Shown here: positions 7,872-16,866 of the stretch, one piece after another
Numbering within the stretch: position 1 is the stretch's first letter
Layout of the letters: each line of letters opens with the position of its first letter
From: Verrucomicrobiota bacterium
Lineage (GTDB): Bacteria > Verrucomicrobiota > Verrucomicrobiia > Verrucomicrobiales > DEV007
Length of the DNA stretch: 33,223 bases
NCBI GenBank assembly: GCA_963205275.1
Contig: CAUJIH010000026.1
Location: forward strand, 1 to 33,223
Reading direction: 5' to 3'
Made by a program: the position numbers and the translations under genes
The notes under the pieces: generated by a model
Databases searched by the model: none
Told to the model about the DNA's origin: nothing
What the model saw: only the letters and a program-made list of their open reading frames with translations

Positions 7872-8858
7872 TTACTCAGTCGAAGTAGTGGGCCTGCCAA
7901 GAACTAGGCCCTCCGGCAAGTGGGTTCCGCGAAGAAATTCCGCCACAGTCATACGTCGCCGTCCTTCGATCTGCACATCGCCGCACAATTCCAACGCATC
8001 CCCCCCACACTGAATCACCAGTCGAGGACCGCTTTCCAGGATCGCACCAGGAGCATTCCCGAACGCACCTTCGACGATACGGGAAGATGGATGAATCTTA
8101 AGTCGGAGAAGTTTTCCGTTGAGTTGTAGACTCGTCATCGTCCCAGGCCAGGGATCATAGGCGCGGACTAGCCTTTCGATTAGACTGGCTGACAGACTCC
8201 AATCGATCTCTCCATCTTCGCGAGTCAGCTTGCCTGTGTGTGTCGCCATCGCCTCATTTTGCTCTTCACCTTCCGGCACCCCAGAAGAAAAATGCTGCAT
8301 TCCCGCCTCCATCACCTCCGGGCCCAGATCGGCGAGGCGATCATGAAGCGTCCCTCCGGTCTCATCTTCACGAATCGACAGAGCACGGCGCAGGATCATC
8401 GGCCCTGCATCTAGACGTGGGACGACGTGCATCAGAGTGATTCCCGTTTCTGCGTCCCCCTCGCGGACAGATGCCTGGATCGGTGAAGCACCTCGATGAC
8501 GAGGGAGCAAGGAAGCATGAAGATTCACGCAGCACAGAGTTGGGAGCGCGATTACGGCTCGTGGGAGGATTTGCCCGTATGCCATCACCACGATCAGATC
8601 GGGAGACAAAGCCGAGAGTTCCTCCAGCGCTCTGCCATCCCCACGCAAGCGCTCGGGCTGGTACACAGGCACTCCACTCGCTTGAGCCACGACCTTGATC
8701 TCCGGCGGCGTCAGCACCTGATGACGTCCCACCGGCTTGTCGGGCTGAACATAGACCGCCACTAGCTTCCCGCCTGCCTCTGGCGCATGGTCGAGTAACC
8801 AACGCAGCGTTGGCAACGCGATCTCTCCCGTGCCCATGAAAACGATTCGCATCATCAT
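7872..8858 (-). CDS. fmt: Methionyl-tRNA formyltransferase
   Basis: Fmt formylates initiator Met-tRNA with 10-formyl-THF. The 328-residue protein from ATG 8858 starts MMMRIVFMGTGEIALP, and the three tandem ATG codons (8858, 8855, 8852) leave the exact start open. The formyltransferase core has YGQILP (94-99), the catalytic Asn112 and His114 in NLHASLLPRHRGASPIQ, and Asp150 in HVVPRLDAGPM. A C-terminal OB-fold domain follows from about residue 210 (KLTREDGEIDW onward). The longer frame to 9116 adds about 86 residues with no similarity and crosses the divergent promoter region. First gene of the fmt-pyrH-frr run. Confidence 0.96.
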   Translation of the reverse strand: MMMRIVFMGTGEIALPTLRWLLDHAPEAGGKLVAVYVQPDKPVGRHQVLTPPEIKVVAQASGVPVYQPERLRGDGRALEELSALSPDLIVVMAYGQILPRAVIALPTLCCVNLHASLLPRHRGASPIQASVREGDAETGITLMHVVPRLDAGPMILRRALSIREDETGGTLHDRLADLGPEVMEAGMQHFSSGVPEGEEQNEAMATHTGKLTREDGEIDWSLSASLIERLVRAYDPWPGTMTSLQLNGKLLRLKIHPSSRIVEGAFGNAPGAILESGPRLVIQCGGDALELCGDVQIEGRRRMTVAEFLRGTHLPEGLVLGRPTTSTE

Positions 8859-9054
8859 CGCGCAATCAATGTCGCCAGACGGATAGGTCAAAAGAAATCT
8901 GAGATCCGTGTATTCTAACGTCGAACCGTGATCACGGCTCACTTGCAAAATCGAGATTGACAGTGAACAAGTGAGAGATTCCGCAGTCGAACGACTTCGG
9001 GCACATCGAGCCTCAGTTTCTCCTCTTCCTGTCTGTCTCTCCCTGTCTGTAACT
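8859..9054. promoter_or_regulatory. Divergent intergenic region, fmt and the 9055 gene
   Basis: A 196-bp gap between two outward-facing genes, so it should hold promoters for both. A perfect TTGACA at 8957-8962 has no convincing -10 box at normal spacing. I see no structured RNA. The presence of promoters follows from gene layout, not from motifs. Confidence 0.3.
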
Positions 9055-10026
9055 ATGAAAGGATTCTTCACCTTCTTATTTGTGATCGCAGTTCTGGCCG
9101 TGATCGGCTGGTACACCTATGATCCGTACCTGAAATCCGCCATTGATACGGTTTTCGGAGAAGCACCTCTCGTAGATAACAGTCGGAGAGTCCCTGCGAC
9201 TCCCGCAGTAGTCACGACACCGACCACCGCTCCGCAGAAAGCCGAGCCTCCTACGACGACACCCTCCGCTCCCACATCGACAACTCCCGCTCTCCCTGCG
9301 AAATCTGATCTGGATCTCGCGCTGGAAAAGGCCTATCCCATGCCACAATTTCAGCCACTGCTAGAAATCGTCGATCACTGGCGCAGCGTTCCTCAAATCG
9401 CCTTTCCAAAGGAGATCGTCGCCAGCGAGGACATCTCCTATCAGCTGATCGCGAATGGACGAGCGATTGGCACAGGCACCATGCCCGCCGGAGCACCGCT
9501 AACCCCTGTCCGACTATCGGGGGACCAACTCACCGTCGGTTCTCCCACGGTCCCGGAAATGAACGCCCAGATCGCAGTCGGTAAGACGGATTTCAGAGCG
9601 CGTATCGAATCTCGCTATCAGGAACTGGTGGGAGCAAAGCGAGCAGAGGTGGAAAAAAAGCGGGAGCGTGCTAGACAGATCGCGGCCTCCGATCCGACCA
9701 AGCTGGCGGCCCTGACGGGGGGAGCAGCCGCCAGTCCATCTGCCGCCCCACTCAACCCTGCCGAAGGCGAAGCAAAAATCGCCCTAGTCAAGGAAAGCCT
9801 GAAGCGCGGAGAAGTCGCCAGTGCCCGCATCGAAGAGGCTCAGTCCTTTCATTGGAACGGCCGCGAGACCGTCGGCGGCGAATACGCAGGCACCTATGAC
9901 ACTGTGACAGTCCACTTTCTGATCGACACGGTCATTTTCGGTAAATCCGAAATCGATTACAAGGCACTGCTCGACGGAAACAAGGTCCATGCCTGGATCG
10001 ATCCATTTACTGAAGATCGCCTCTGA
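9055..10026 (+). CDS. Membrane-anchored protein of unknown function
   Basis: The 323-residue protein from ATG 9055 begins with an N-terminal membrane segment (about 4-22, FFTFLFVIAVLAVIGW) and has no obvious cleavage site. A Thr/Pro/Ala-rich spacer follows (about 45-80), then a globular region of beta-rich sequence. A charged helix (about 181-198, RYQELVGAKRAEVEKKRERA) is followed by a second Ala/Pro linker and a C-terminal domain ending VHFLIDTVIFGKSEIDYKAL. I do not recognise the family. It should face the periplasm. The upstream in-frame codons (8971-9054) look non-coding. Its stop overlaps the next start by one base (TGATG), so it is coupled to the secreted hydrolase downstream. Confidence 0.8.
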   Translation: MKGFFTFLFVIAVLAVIGWYTYDPYLKSAIDTVFGEAPLVDNSRRVPATPAVVTTPTTAPQKAEPPTTTPSAPTSTTPALPAKSDLDLALEKAYPMPQFQPLLEIVDHWRSVPQIAFPKEIVASEDISYQLIANGRAIGTGTMPAGAPLTPVRLSGDQLTVGSPTVPEMNAQIAVGKTDFRARIESRYQELVGAKRAEVEKKRERARQIAASDPTKLAALTGGAAASPSAAPLNPAEGEAKIALVKESLKRGEVASARIEEAQSFHWNGRETVGGEYAGTYDTVTVHFLIDTVIFGKSEIDYKALLDGNKVHAWIDPFTEDRL

Positions 10027-11993
10027 TGAAAACTCACTCCCTTCTACTCGCCGTCGGATTTTTCGCCGTCGGCATCGCTCATGCTCTCGATCCCATCCCG
10101 CCGATTGCGAGAGTCCTCCCTCCTCTGGATGGGGTCACCCTGCCCGATGATCTGCGCACCAGTCTGACAGATCGAATCCGTGCGCTGGATGAACAGATCG
10201 CTAAGCTCTCCGACCGTGACCACATCGCGGATGCCGGGGCACTGGTGAAGGCCGTCCGCTATGCAGTCGAACTCGGTGAATTCTACTCCGACAAAGAGTT
10301 TCCTCGTGCCAGTTCCCTCCTTGATCTCGCCGAGGAGCGGATGCGAACGCTGGAAAAACCTGGCAAAAACACCAAACTCTCTTGGTTGACGGATCGCGGT
10401 CTCATCGTTCGCGGCTATCGTTCTCGCATCGACGATTCCTTCCAGCCTTTCGGTCTGGAAATCCCAGAGAACCTCGACCTTTCCAAACCTGTTCCCGTGC
10501 TCGTTTGGCTTCACGGGCGTGGTGATAAATCTACTGACATTCACTTCCTCGACCGATGTCGGGTGAAAAGTCAGGCGCTCGGCGGTTTCTTTGCCGATCA
10601 GCAGCAGGCCATCGTCCTGCACCCCTTCGGTCGCCAGTGCGTCGGCTGGAAGCATGCGGGTGAAATCGACGTTTTCGAAGCCATCGACGCTCTCGCCGCT
10701 GACTATCCTATCGACCGTGATCGCATCGTGCTCGCTGGATTCTCCATGGGCGGTGCCGGTGCATGGCACATCGGGGCCCACTATCGGGATCAGTTCTGCG
10801 GAGTCCACACCGGAGCCGGATTCATCGATACCAAGGTATATAACAATCTGACACCCGCCCAATACCCGCCGGAGTATGAGCAAACACTCTGGCAACTCTA
10901 CGACGTGCCGCCTTACGCTCCCAATTTCCTGAACGGCCCCCTGCTCGCCTATTCCGGAGAAAAGGATCGTCAGAAACTCGCTGCTGACTCCATGGCCCAA
11001 GCCTTGGCTGACATCGGCTACACCATGCAGCACGTCATCGCTCCAGACACAGAACACCGTTATACGAAAGAGGGGGTCGAGGAGATTCGCAAATGGCTGG
11101 ACGAAGTCTGGCTGCGCGGTCGGCAACGCCCCGCATCGACGATTCACTGGTCAACTCCCACCCTCCGCTATGGAAAATACGACTGGCTTCAGTTCACGCG
11201 ACTCGAAAAGCACTGGGTGAATACCTCCAGCGAAGTAACTTGGGATCCCCAAGCGCGAAAGATTCAGGCGCGACTGAAAGGGATCACCGCCTTCGAAATC
11301 CATCCCGATTCCGGACAGAGCCTCGCTGGAACCACTCTAGAGATCGGCGGAAGAACTCTGCCACTCAATCCATCTGCTGGAGTGAAGACCTCCTTCATCC
11401 TCCGCGATGGGACTTGGGCATCTGGCGAGCCTGCTCCCGGCGGTAAACGTCCCAGCCTGCAGGGTCCCATCGACGATGCCTTCATGGGTCGCTTCATCGT
11501 CGTGCCACCTGATCAGGCTCCCGCTGATCCGCTGGCCGCTCGCTGGACGGAGTTCGAACTCGAGCACCTCCGCACCCGCTGGCAGGCCCTCATGCGCGGT
11601 GATTTGCCCGAAAAAGCGGCGAAGGACATCACCATAGGTGATCTGCGTGATGCTAACCTCATCCTCTGGGGCGATCCGGAGAGCAATCGCGTGCTCGCTC
11701 GTATCGCGGACAAGCTGCCCGTCTCCTGGACAAAGGATACCTTTACCATGAACGGAAAAACATATGATAGGCATGCTCATGTCCCCGTTCTCATCTTCCC
11801 GAATCCATTGGCTCCAGATCGCTACATCGTCATCAACAGTGGCCTCACCTTCCGCGAGGGCCACGACCGTACGAACTCGCTCCAGAATCCTAAGCTACCC
11901 GACTGGGCGGTCATCGGACTCGACGTTCTGCCTGACGCTCTTTCGCCCGGTCGTATCGTCGAAGCAGGATTCTTCGATGAAGACTGGAAGTAG
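10026..11993 (+). CDS. Secreted alpha/beta serine hydrolase (predicted esterase/peptidase)
   Basis: This 655-residue protein has a signal peptide (about 1-20, ending IAHALD) and a helical N-terminal region. The alpha/beta-hydrolase domain runs from about 135 to 365: oxyanion segment PVLVWLHGRGD, nucleophile elbow GFSMGG with Ser240, probable Asp314 (SGEKD) and His344 (DTEHRY). The C-terminal 290 residues (LILWGDPESNRVLARIADKLP, HVPVLIFPNPLAPDRYIVINSGLTFRE) match the accessory domain of prolyl-oligopeptidase or PHB-depolymerase-like proteins of this kind. Location is probably periplasmic or extracellular. The substrate is unknown. It is coupled to the preceding membrane protein by TGATG and followed 12 bp later by the M14-like gene. 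Confidence 0.85.
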   Translation: MKTHSLLLAVGFFAVGIAHALDPIPPIARVLPPLDGVTLPDDLRTSLTDRIRALDEQIAKLSDRDHIADAGALVKAVRYAVELGEFYSDKEFPRASSLLDLAEERMRTLEKPGKNTKLSWLTDRGLIVRGYRSRIDDSFQPFGLEIPENLDLSKPVPVLVWLHGRGDKSTDIHFLDRCRVKSQALGGFFADQQQAIVLHPFGRQCVGWKHAGEIDVFEAIDALAADYPIDRDRIVLAGFSMGGAGAWHIGAHYRDQFCGVHTGAGFIDTKVYNNLTPAQYPPEYEQTLWQLYDVPPYAPNFLNGPLLAYSGEKDRQKLAADSMAQALADIGYTMQHVIAPDTEHRYTKEGVEEIRKWLDEVWLRGRQRPASTIHWSTPTLRYGKYDWLQFTRLEKHWVNTSSEVTWDPQARKIQARLKGITAFEIHPDSGQSLAGTTLEIGGRTLPLNPSAGVKTSFILRDGTWASGEPAPGGKRPSLQGPIDDAFMGRFIVVPPDQAPADPLAARWTEFELEHLRTRWQALMRGDLPEKAAKDITIGDLRDANLILWGDPESNRVLARIADKLPVSWTKDTFTMNGKTYDRHAHVPVLIFPNPLAPDRYIVINSGLTFREGHDRTNSLQNPKLPDWAVIGLDVLPDALSPGRIVEAGFFDEDWK

Positions 11994-12005
11994 AATCGGG
12001 TGAAA

Positions 12006-12782
12006 ATGTCTGTTCTGAACCACTCCGGTCACGACTACGCCCTTCTTGTCGAGCGCTGGCAGAGCCTGGCAGTGGAGCACTCCCTCCACTCACAGGTGCT
12101 CTGCACCACGGAAAATCATCCCGTATTCGTTTTCGAAAACGAGGCATCGAAAGCAGGGCAAAGCGGTGGACTATACATCAGCACCGGCATCCACGGTGAC
12201 GAGTGCGCTCCTGTCTGGGCGCTCCTCGACTGGGTAGCAGAGAATCCCTCATTCCTCAGCACCCACCCTGTCGTAATTCTCCCCTGCCTGAACCCCGTCG
12301 GTCTGATCGCCAATCATCGTGAAGCGGCACATGGGATCGATCTGAATCGCCAATTCAACGATCCCTCCCATCCGCTGATCGCTGCCCTCCACCACTTCCT
12401 CCAGGGGCGCCGATTCGACTGCACCGTGACCCTGCACGAAGACTACGATTCCACTGGCATCTACCTCTACGAACTCTCCCTACGGGGCAGCCACGGCGAC
12501 GCTCTCCTCACCGCCTGCGAATCCACGATTCCTCGTGAAACCGCCACCGAAGTCGACGGGAACCCCTTCACCCGTGCCCTCCTCTTTCGTGATTATGGCG
12601 TGGATCGATTCATCGAAGAACAGCTCGGGGGAGGCTGGCCAGAGTCGATTTACCTCTTCCAGCATCATTCAGATCACTGCTACACATTCGAGACACCCAG
12701 CGAATTCGATCTCACGCGTCGCATCATCACCCATCGCCTCTTTCTCGATGCACTCGCTTGTCAGATCAGAACGGGAAACTGA
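12006..12782 (+). CDS. M14-like zinc hydrolase (succinylglutamate desuccinylase/aspartoacylase type)
   Basis: The 258-residue protein has the zinc site of the M14/AstE-AspA superfamily: HGDE (His63, Glu66), DLNRQFND, and a third ligand His144 in TLHEDYDS. The probable catalytic Glu229 is in FETPS. Such enzymes remove an acyl group or a C-terminal residue from small substrates. There is no signal peptide, so it is probably cytoplasmic. I chose ATG 12006 over GTG 12000 on codon grounds; neither has a strong ribosome site. Only 12 bp separate it from the hydrolase gene, so the three genes from 9055 to 12782 probably form one operon, perhaps handling a shared peptide or ester substrate (inference). 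Confidence 0.85.
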   Translation: MSVLNHSGHDYALLVERWQSLAVEHSLHSQVLCTTENHPVFVFENEASKAGQSGGLYISTGIHGDECAPVWALLDWVAENPSFLSTHPVVILPCLNPVGLIANHREAAHGIDLNRQFNDPSHPLIAALHHFLQGRRFDCTVTLHEDYDSTGIYLYELSLRGSHGDALLTACESTIPRETATEVDGNPFTRALLFRDYGVDRFIEEQLGGGWPESIYLFQHHSDHCYTFETPSEFDLTRRIITHRLFLDALACQIRTGN

Positions 12783-12870
12783 GCGCTAAAACGACCGATA
12801 CTGCGCATCATACCCTGTTGCTCGCATGATCAGACCGTGTTAAGCGTGACTTTTCAGAAAACGGCAGGAC

Positions 12871-13179
12871 ATGACAGCCATTCAAGACATTCAGATCATC
12901 GGAGACAATATCGCCATCAAATGGGAAGATGGGCACGAGACCTTCCACCAGATGGGACGGCTCCGCTCCCTCTCCCCCAGCGCCGAAACTTCGGGCGAAC
13001 GCGATCTACTGGGGAAGGAAATCGGCTACATTCCCAAAGGGCGCGATTATTCCGCCGTCACCGTCCGGAGCTGGAACTTTGTTGGAAACTACGCCGTACA
13101 ATTCCGCTTTTCCGATGGACACAGCTCAGGCATCTATTCCTACGACTATCTTCGCAGCATCGCCGATCCCGACGAGTAA
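12871..13179 (+). CDS. DUF971 (GBBH-like N-terminal) domain protein
   Basis: This 102-residue single-domain protein has a core of IKWEDGHETF, LRSLSPSAE and SWNFVGNYAVQFRFSDGHSSGIYSYDYL. That matches the DUF971 family, related to the N-terminal domain of gamma-butyrobetaine hydroxylases. In that larger enzyme the domain binds zinc; stand-alone copies are often linked to Fe-S or Mrp/ApbC proteins, but none is adjacent here. The start is ATG 12871, preceded by AGGAC, a weak Shine-Dalgarno sequence and one of the few in this window. It lies between the M14-like gene (88 bp) and purB (79 bp) on the same strand. Confidence 0.9.
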   Translation: MTAIQDIQIIGDNIAIKWEDGHETFHQMGRLRSLSPSAETSGERDLLGKEIGYIPKGRDYSAVTVRSWNFVGNYAVQFRFSDGHSSGIYSYDYLRSIADPDE

Positions 13180-13258
13180 TCGTTCTTTTCGATATTAGAT
13201 TTCCACGGCATTCTGCTGATCAGACTTTCCCCTTTTTCACAAAGTTTCTTTTTCTCTT

Positions 13259-14677
13259 ATGATTCCCAACATCCTCGCCGAACGATACGCCAGCTCCGCC
13301 ATGAAGGCCATCTGGTCTCCCGAAGGCAAAGTGCGGCTCGAGCGCGAACTCTGGATCGCCGTAATGAAAGCCCAGCGCGATCTGGGGCTTGACATTCCCG
13401 CCGAGGCCATCACCGCCTATCAGAGCGTCGTCGATCAGATCGATCTCGCCTCCATCGACGCTCGTGAGCGCATCACCCGACACGACGTGAAAGCGCGCAT
13501 CGAAGAATTCTGCGAGCTCGCCGGACACGAGCATATTCACAAAGGCATGACTAGCCGAGATCTGACGGAGAACGTGGAACAGCTCCAAGTCCACCGCTCT
13601 CTCGGGGTCGTGCGCACTCTCGTCGCTTCGGCCCTCCATCGACTGGCAGGACGAGCCAAAGAATTTCGTAGCCTGCCCATCACGGCCCGCACGCATAATG
13701 TCGCAGCGCAGATCACTACACTGGGAAAGCGCGTCGCCATGTTCGGCGAAGAACTCCTTCATGCCGCCCAGGGACTGGAGGCTCTGATCACCCGCTATCC
13801 CGTGCGAGGCCTGAAAGGCGCTGTCGGCACCCAGCTTGACCAGTTGAGTCTATTCCACGGAGATACGATAAAAGTGCTGGAACTCGAACGTCGACTCGCG
13901 ACCCACCTGGGGGTCGGCAATCTATTCACCAACGTCGGTCAGGTCTATCCCCGCAGTCTCGATTACGAAGTCATCGCTGCACTCAACCTGCTCGCCTCTG
14001 CTCCGTCCAGCTTCGCAAAAACCCTGCGACTCATGGCCGGACATGAACTCGCAGGTGAAGGCTTCGCCAAAGGCCAAGTCGGATCCTCCGCTATGCCGCA
14101 CAAGATGAACAGCCGCAGTTGCGAACGGATCAACGGCTTCAAAGTCATCCTCGGCGGACACCTCGCGATGGCTTCATCTCTCGCCGGGGATCAGTGGAAC
14201 GAAGGGGACGTCTCCTGTTCTGTCGTGCGTCGCGTCATGCTTCCCGACGCCTTCTTCGCCATCGATGGACTCTTCGAGACCTTCCTCACCGTGCTCGATC
14301 AAATGGAAGCCAATCCCGCTGTAATCAAACGAGAGAATCAGCACTACCTCCCCTTCCTGCTGAGCACCACCTTCCTCATGACAGCCATCGAGCGAGGAAT
14401 CGGACGCGAAACTGCGCACGAAGTCATCAAGGAGCACGCCGTCGCCGCCGCCCACGCCTACCGCGCAGGCGAGTCCGAGCGCAACGATCTCGTCTCTCGT
14501 CTCGCCGCTGATTCCCGGCTCGGTATGAGCGAAGCCGAACTCCTCACCTGCCTCGCAGAAGGCAAAACCAACGCCGGGGCCGCTGAAGCTCAGACAGACC
14601 AGTTCATTGACGAGGCCGAAGTCTACGCCGCCTCCGTTCCCGATGCCCTCGACTACCAGCCCGGTAAAATTCTGTAA
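13259..14677 (+). CDS. purB: Adenylosuccinate lyase
   Basis: This 472-residue enzyme cleaves SAICAR and adenylosuccinate in purine synthesis. Signatures of the fumarase/aspartase superfamily are present: RITRHDVKARIEEF, GMTSRDLTEN, TARTHNVAAQ, and the loop GSSAMPHKMNS. It begins MIPNILAERYASSAMKAIWS, a typical PurB N-terminus, at the ATG at 13259. The length is normal. It acts with purA at 16867-18138, which makes its adenylosuccinate substrate, although that gene is on the opposite strand. Confidence 0.96.
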   Translation: MIPNILAERYASSAMKAIWSPEGKVRLERELWIAVMKAQRDLGLDIPAEAITAYQSVVDQIDLASIDARERITRHDVKARIEEFCELAGHEHIHKGMTSRDLTENVEQLQVHRSLGVVRTLVASALHRLAGRAKEFRSLPITARTHNVAAQITTLGKRVAMFGEELLHAAQGLEALITRYPVRGLKGAVGTQLDQLSLFHGDTIKVLELERRLATHLGVGNLFTNVGQVYPRSLDYEVIAALNLLASAPSSFAKTLRLMAGHELAGEGFAKGQVGSSAMPHKMNSRSCERINGFKVILGGHLAMASSLAGDQWNEGDVSCSVVRRVMLPDAFFAIDGLFETFLTVLDQMEANPAVIKRENQHYLPFLLSTTFLMTAIERGIGRETAHEVIKEHAVAAAHAYRAGESERNDLVSRLAADSRLGMSEAELLTCLAEGKTNAGAAEAQTDQFIDEAEVYAASVPDALDYQPGKIL

Positions 14678-14750
14678 AGAAGCCCTCTCGAAAGGATGAA
14701 GGCACAAGTCCCAAGGGCCTTTCTAACTCATAACTCATAATTTCACCCCC

Positions 14751-16082
14751 ATGTCCCCGCAGCTTTCTGAGCTCTTCGAGTTCCTCCGTTTCCCCAGCAT
14801 CTCCACCGACAGAAGCCATCGGGAGGACATGCACCGTTGCGTCGGTTTTTTACAAAAGAAACTCAGCTCGATGGGACTTGACGCCAAGGTCCACCAGACC
14901 GCAGGCCATCCCATCCTAGTCGCGAAGAATCCACCTCGCCCGGATCGACCGACTGTGATGATCTACGGTCACTACGATGTCCAACCCGTCGATCCGCTTC
15001 ACGAGTGGAAAACTCCCCCCTTCGAGCCAACTCTGGTCGGTGATAAAATCTACGCTCGCGGAGCGACTGATAATAAGGGACAGCACTTCGCCCACATCCT
15101 CGGAGTCGAGGAGACCTTGAAGGAATACGGCGAACTCCCCGTCAATGTGATCTTCCTGCTCGAAGGCGAGGAGGAAATCGGGTCCGTTAACCTCGGCTCT
15201 TTTCTCACTCAGCATCGGGACTATCTGCGATGCGATGTCTGTGCGGTGTCTGATACCGGCATGATCGCTCCCGGCATTCCCACCTTCACCTACGGTCTGC
15301 GTGGAATCGCCTGTCTGGAATTCACCGTGCGCGGTCCTGCGCTCGATCTACACTCTGGGGTCTACGGTGGTGCGATCCGCAATCCTTGCTCAGCTGTAGC
15401 ACAGATGGTCGCCTCTCTGCACGACTCTGAGGGCAGAATCCTCATCTCCGGATTTTACGACAGCGTACAGCCCCTGGAGAGATGGGAGCGTGAAATGTGG
15501 GCTAGCCTGCCTGACGGCGATGCCGCCACACTCGCCGAAACCGGAGTCCCCGCGCTCTGGGGAGAGGACGGCTACACGGCGCTCGAACAGCGATGGGGAC
15601 GCCCGACTGCTGAAGTCAACGGCATCGGCGGCGGCTACCAGGGAGAGGGTTCCAAGACCGTAATCGCCCGTGAAGCATTCGCCAAGCTCAGTTTCCGGCT
15701 CGTGCCTGACCAGCAGCCGGACGAGATTCTACGCCTGGCTGCCGATCATCTTCGGGCCATCTGTCCGACAGGCTGCACTGTCGAAGTTACGCTGGGCCAT
15801 GCTGGGCCTGCCTACGTCATGGATCCCCATTCATCCCACGGTCAGGCCGCTCAGCGAGCGCTCAGTCGCGCCTTCGACGGAAAAGAGCCGCGCCTGATTC
15901 GTGAAGGCGGCAGCATTCCTATCATCCAGTCCGTGAAGGACATTCTCGGAGTCGATAGCCTCCTTCTCGGACTCGCCCTCCCCGACTGCCAAATCCATGC
16001 TCCCAACGAGAACTTCACCGTCACCAACTTCGAAGCGGGGATTCGACTGAATCGTGCCTTGTTAGAAGAACTGGCAAAGTGA
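14751..16082 (+). CDS. M20-family dipeptidase/metallopeptidase
   Basis: This 443-residue cytosolic-type peptidase belongs to the M20 dipeptidase group. It has the di-zinc site: His74 and Asp76 in GHYDVQPV, Asp107 in RGATDNKG, the catalytic/metal pair Glu141-Glu142 in EGEEEIGS, an Asp in SDTGM, and a later His in the HAPNENF segment. The lid domain lies between (about 190-310). It should hydrolyse dipeptides or N-acylated amino acids. There is no signal peptide. It starts with ATG 14751, after a short 'aactcataactcataattt' intergenic motif, and ends 32 bp from the convergent uppS. Confidence 0.92.
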   Translation: MSPQLSELFEFLRFPSISTDRSHREDMHRCVGFLQKKLSSMGLDAKVHQTAGHPILVAKNPPRPDRPTVMIYGHYDVQPVDPLHEWKTPPFEPTLVGDKIYARGATDNKGQHFAHILGVEETLKEYGELPVNVIFLLEGEEEIGSVNLGSFLTQHRDYLRCDVCAVSDTGMIAPGIPTFTYGLRGIACLEFTVRGPALDLHSGVYGGAIRNPCSAVAQMVASLHDSEGRILISGFYDSVQPLERWEREMWASLPDGDAATLAETGVPALWGEDGYTALEQRWGRPTAEVNGIGGGYQGEGSKTVIAREAFAKLSFRLVPDQQPDEILRLAADHLRAICPTGCTVEVTLGHAGPAYVMDPHSSHGQAAQRALSRAFDGKEPRLIREGGSIPIIQSVKDILGVDSLLLGLALPDCQIHAPNENFTVTNFEAGIRLNRALLEELAK

Positions 16083-16114
16083 AGAGCGAAAGAATTTGGG
16101 GAGCCTTGATCTCC

Positions 16115-16843
16115 TCACAATCCACCATAACGACGGTGGCGGTGTTGATATTCGACGATGGCAGCTTCCAGATGCTCTCTTCGAAAATCAGGCCAGAGCA
16201 CTTCGGAGATTACGATTTCTGTATAACTTATCTGCCAAAGGAGAAAGTTAGAGATTCTGCATTCTCCGCTAGTCCGGATGAGCAAGTCGGGGTCGGGAAT
16301 CCCGACGGTGAACAAGTGGCGTGCAAAAGTCTCTTGGTCCAGATCTGCGGGAGCGAGCTCTCCCATCCGAGCCTTCTCCATCAGATTTCGTGTGGCTTCG
16401 ACGATTTCCTCCCGTGCTCCATAGCCGAGGGCGACGATCAGAGTCAGGCGCGTGTTTCCCGCCGTGAGCGAAATCGTATCCTCTAACAGCTCTCGTGTTT
16501 CCGGAGGAATGCGTTCCAGATTCCCGATCACTCGCAATCGGATATTGTCTCGAATCAAGGTCTCAGCCTTTTCTGCGAGAAAATGCGCGAGGAGGGCCAT
16601 GATGGCATCTACCTCGACCGCAGGACGCTTCCAGTTTTCTGAACTGAAGGCGTAGAGCGTCAGGTATTCGATGCCGAGGTCGCCACAACTCTGAATCACG
16701 TCTTCCACCGAATCCGCTCCAGCGATGTGGCCGTCGTGTCGGGGGAGTCCCCGCGCACTCGCCCAGCGACCATTGCCATCCATGATGACAGCGATGTGTC
16801 GGGGAAGTGCCGTGAGATCGAGTGCCGAATCAAGGACTGTCAT
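16115..16843 (-). CDS. uppS: Isoprenyl transferase (undecaprenyl diphosphate synthase)
   Basis: This cis-prenyltransferase makes the polyprenyl carrier for cell-wall polymers. Its 242 residues carry the standard motifs: IAVIMDGNGRWA (catalytic Asp22), GHIAGADSVEDVI, LYAFSSENWKRP, and PDLLIRTSGECRISNFLLWQISYTEI near the C-terminus. The length is normal. The start is ATG 16843, 23 bp downstream of the purA stop on the same strand, so it is probably cotranscribed with purA. Confidence 0.96.
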   Translation of the reverse strand: MTVLDSALDLTALPRHIAVIMDGNGRWASARGLPRHDGHIAGADSVEDVIQSCGDLGIEYLTLYAFSSENWKRPAVEVDAIMALLAHFLAEKAETLIRDNIRLRVIGNLERIPPETRELLEDTISLTAGNTRLTLIVALGYGAREEIVEATRNLMEKARMGELAPADLDQETFARHLFTVGIPDPDLLIRTSGECRISNFLLWQISYTEIVISEVLWPDFRREHLEAAIVEYQHRHRRYGGL

Positions 16844-16866
16844 GGAGGATTCGGCGGGAAGGGTGG

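Noticed and set aside
8957-8962. Perfect TTGACA before the 9055 gene as a sigma-70 promoter
   Set aside because: There is no -10-like hexamer at 15-19 bp spacing, so the match alone is weak.
10044-11147. 367-codon frame antisense to the secreted hydrolase
   Set aside because: The plus strand has a clear signal peptide and catalytic triad. The antisense frame has no recognisable domain or start context.
14690-14723. GAAAGG/CCTTTC hairpin after purB as a terminator
   Set aside because: The stem is only 6 bp with a 22-base loop and no T-run follows.
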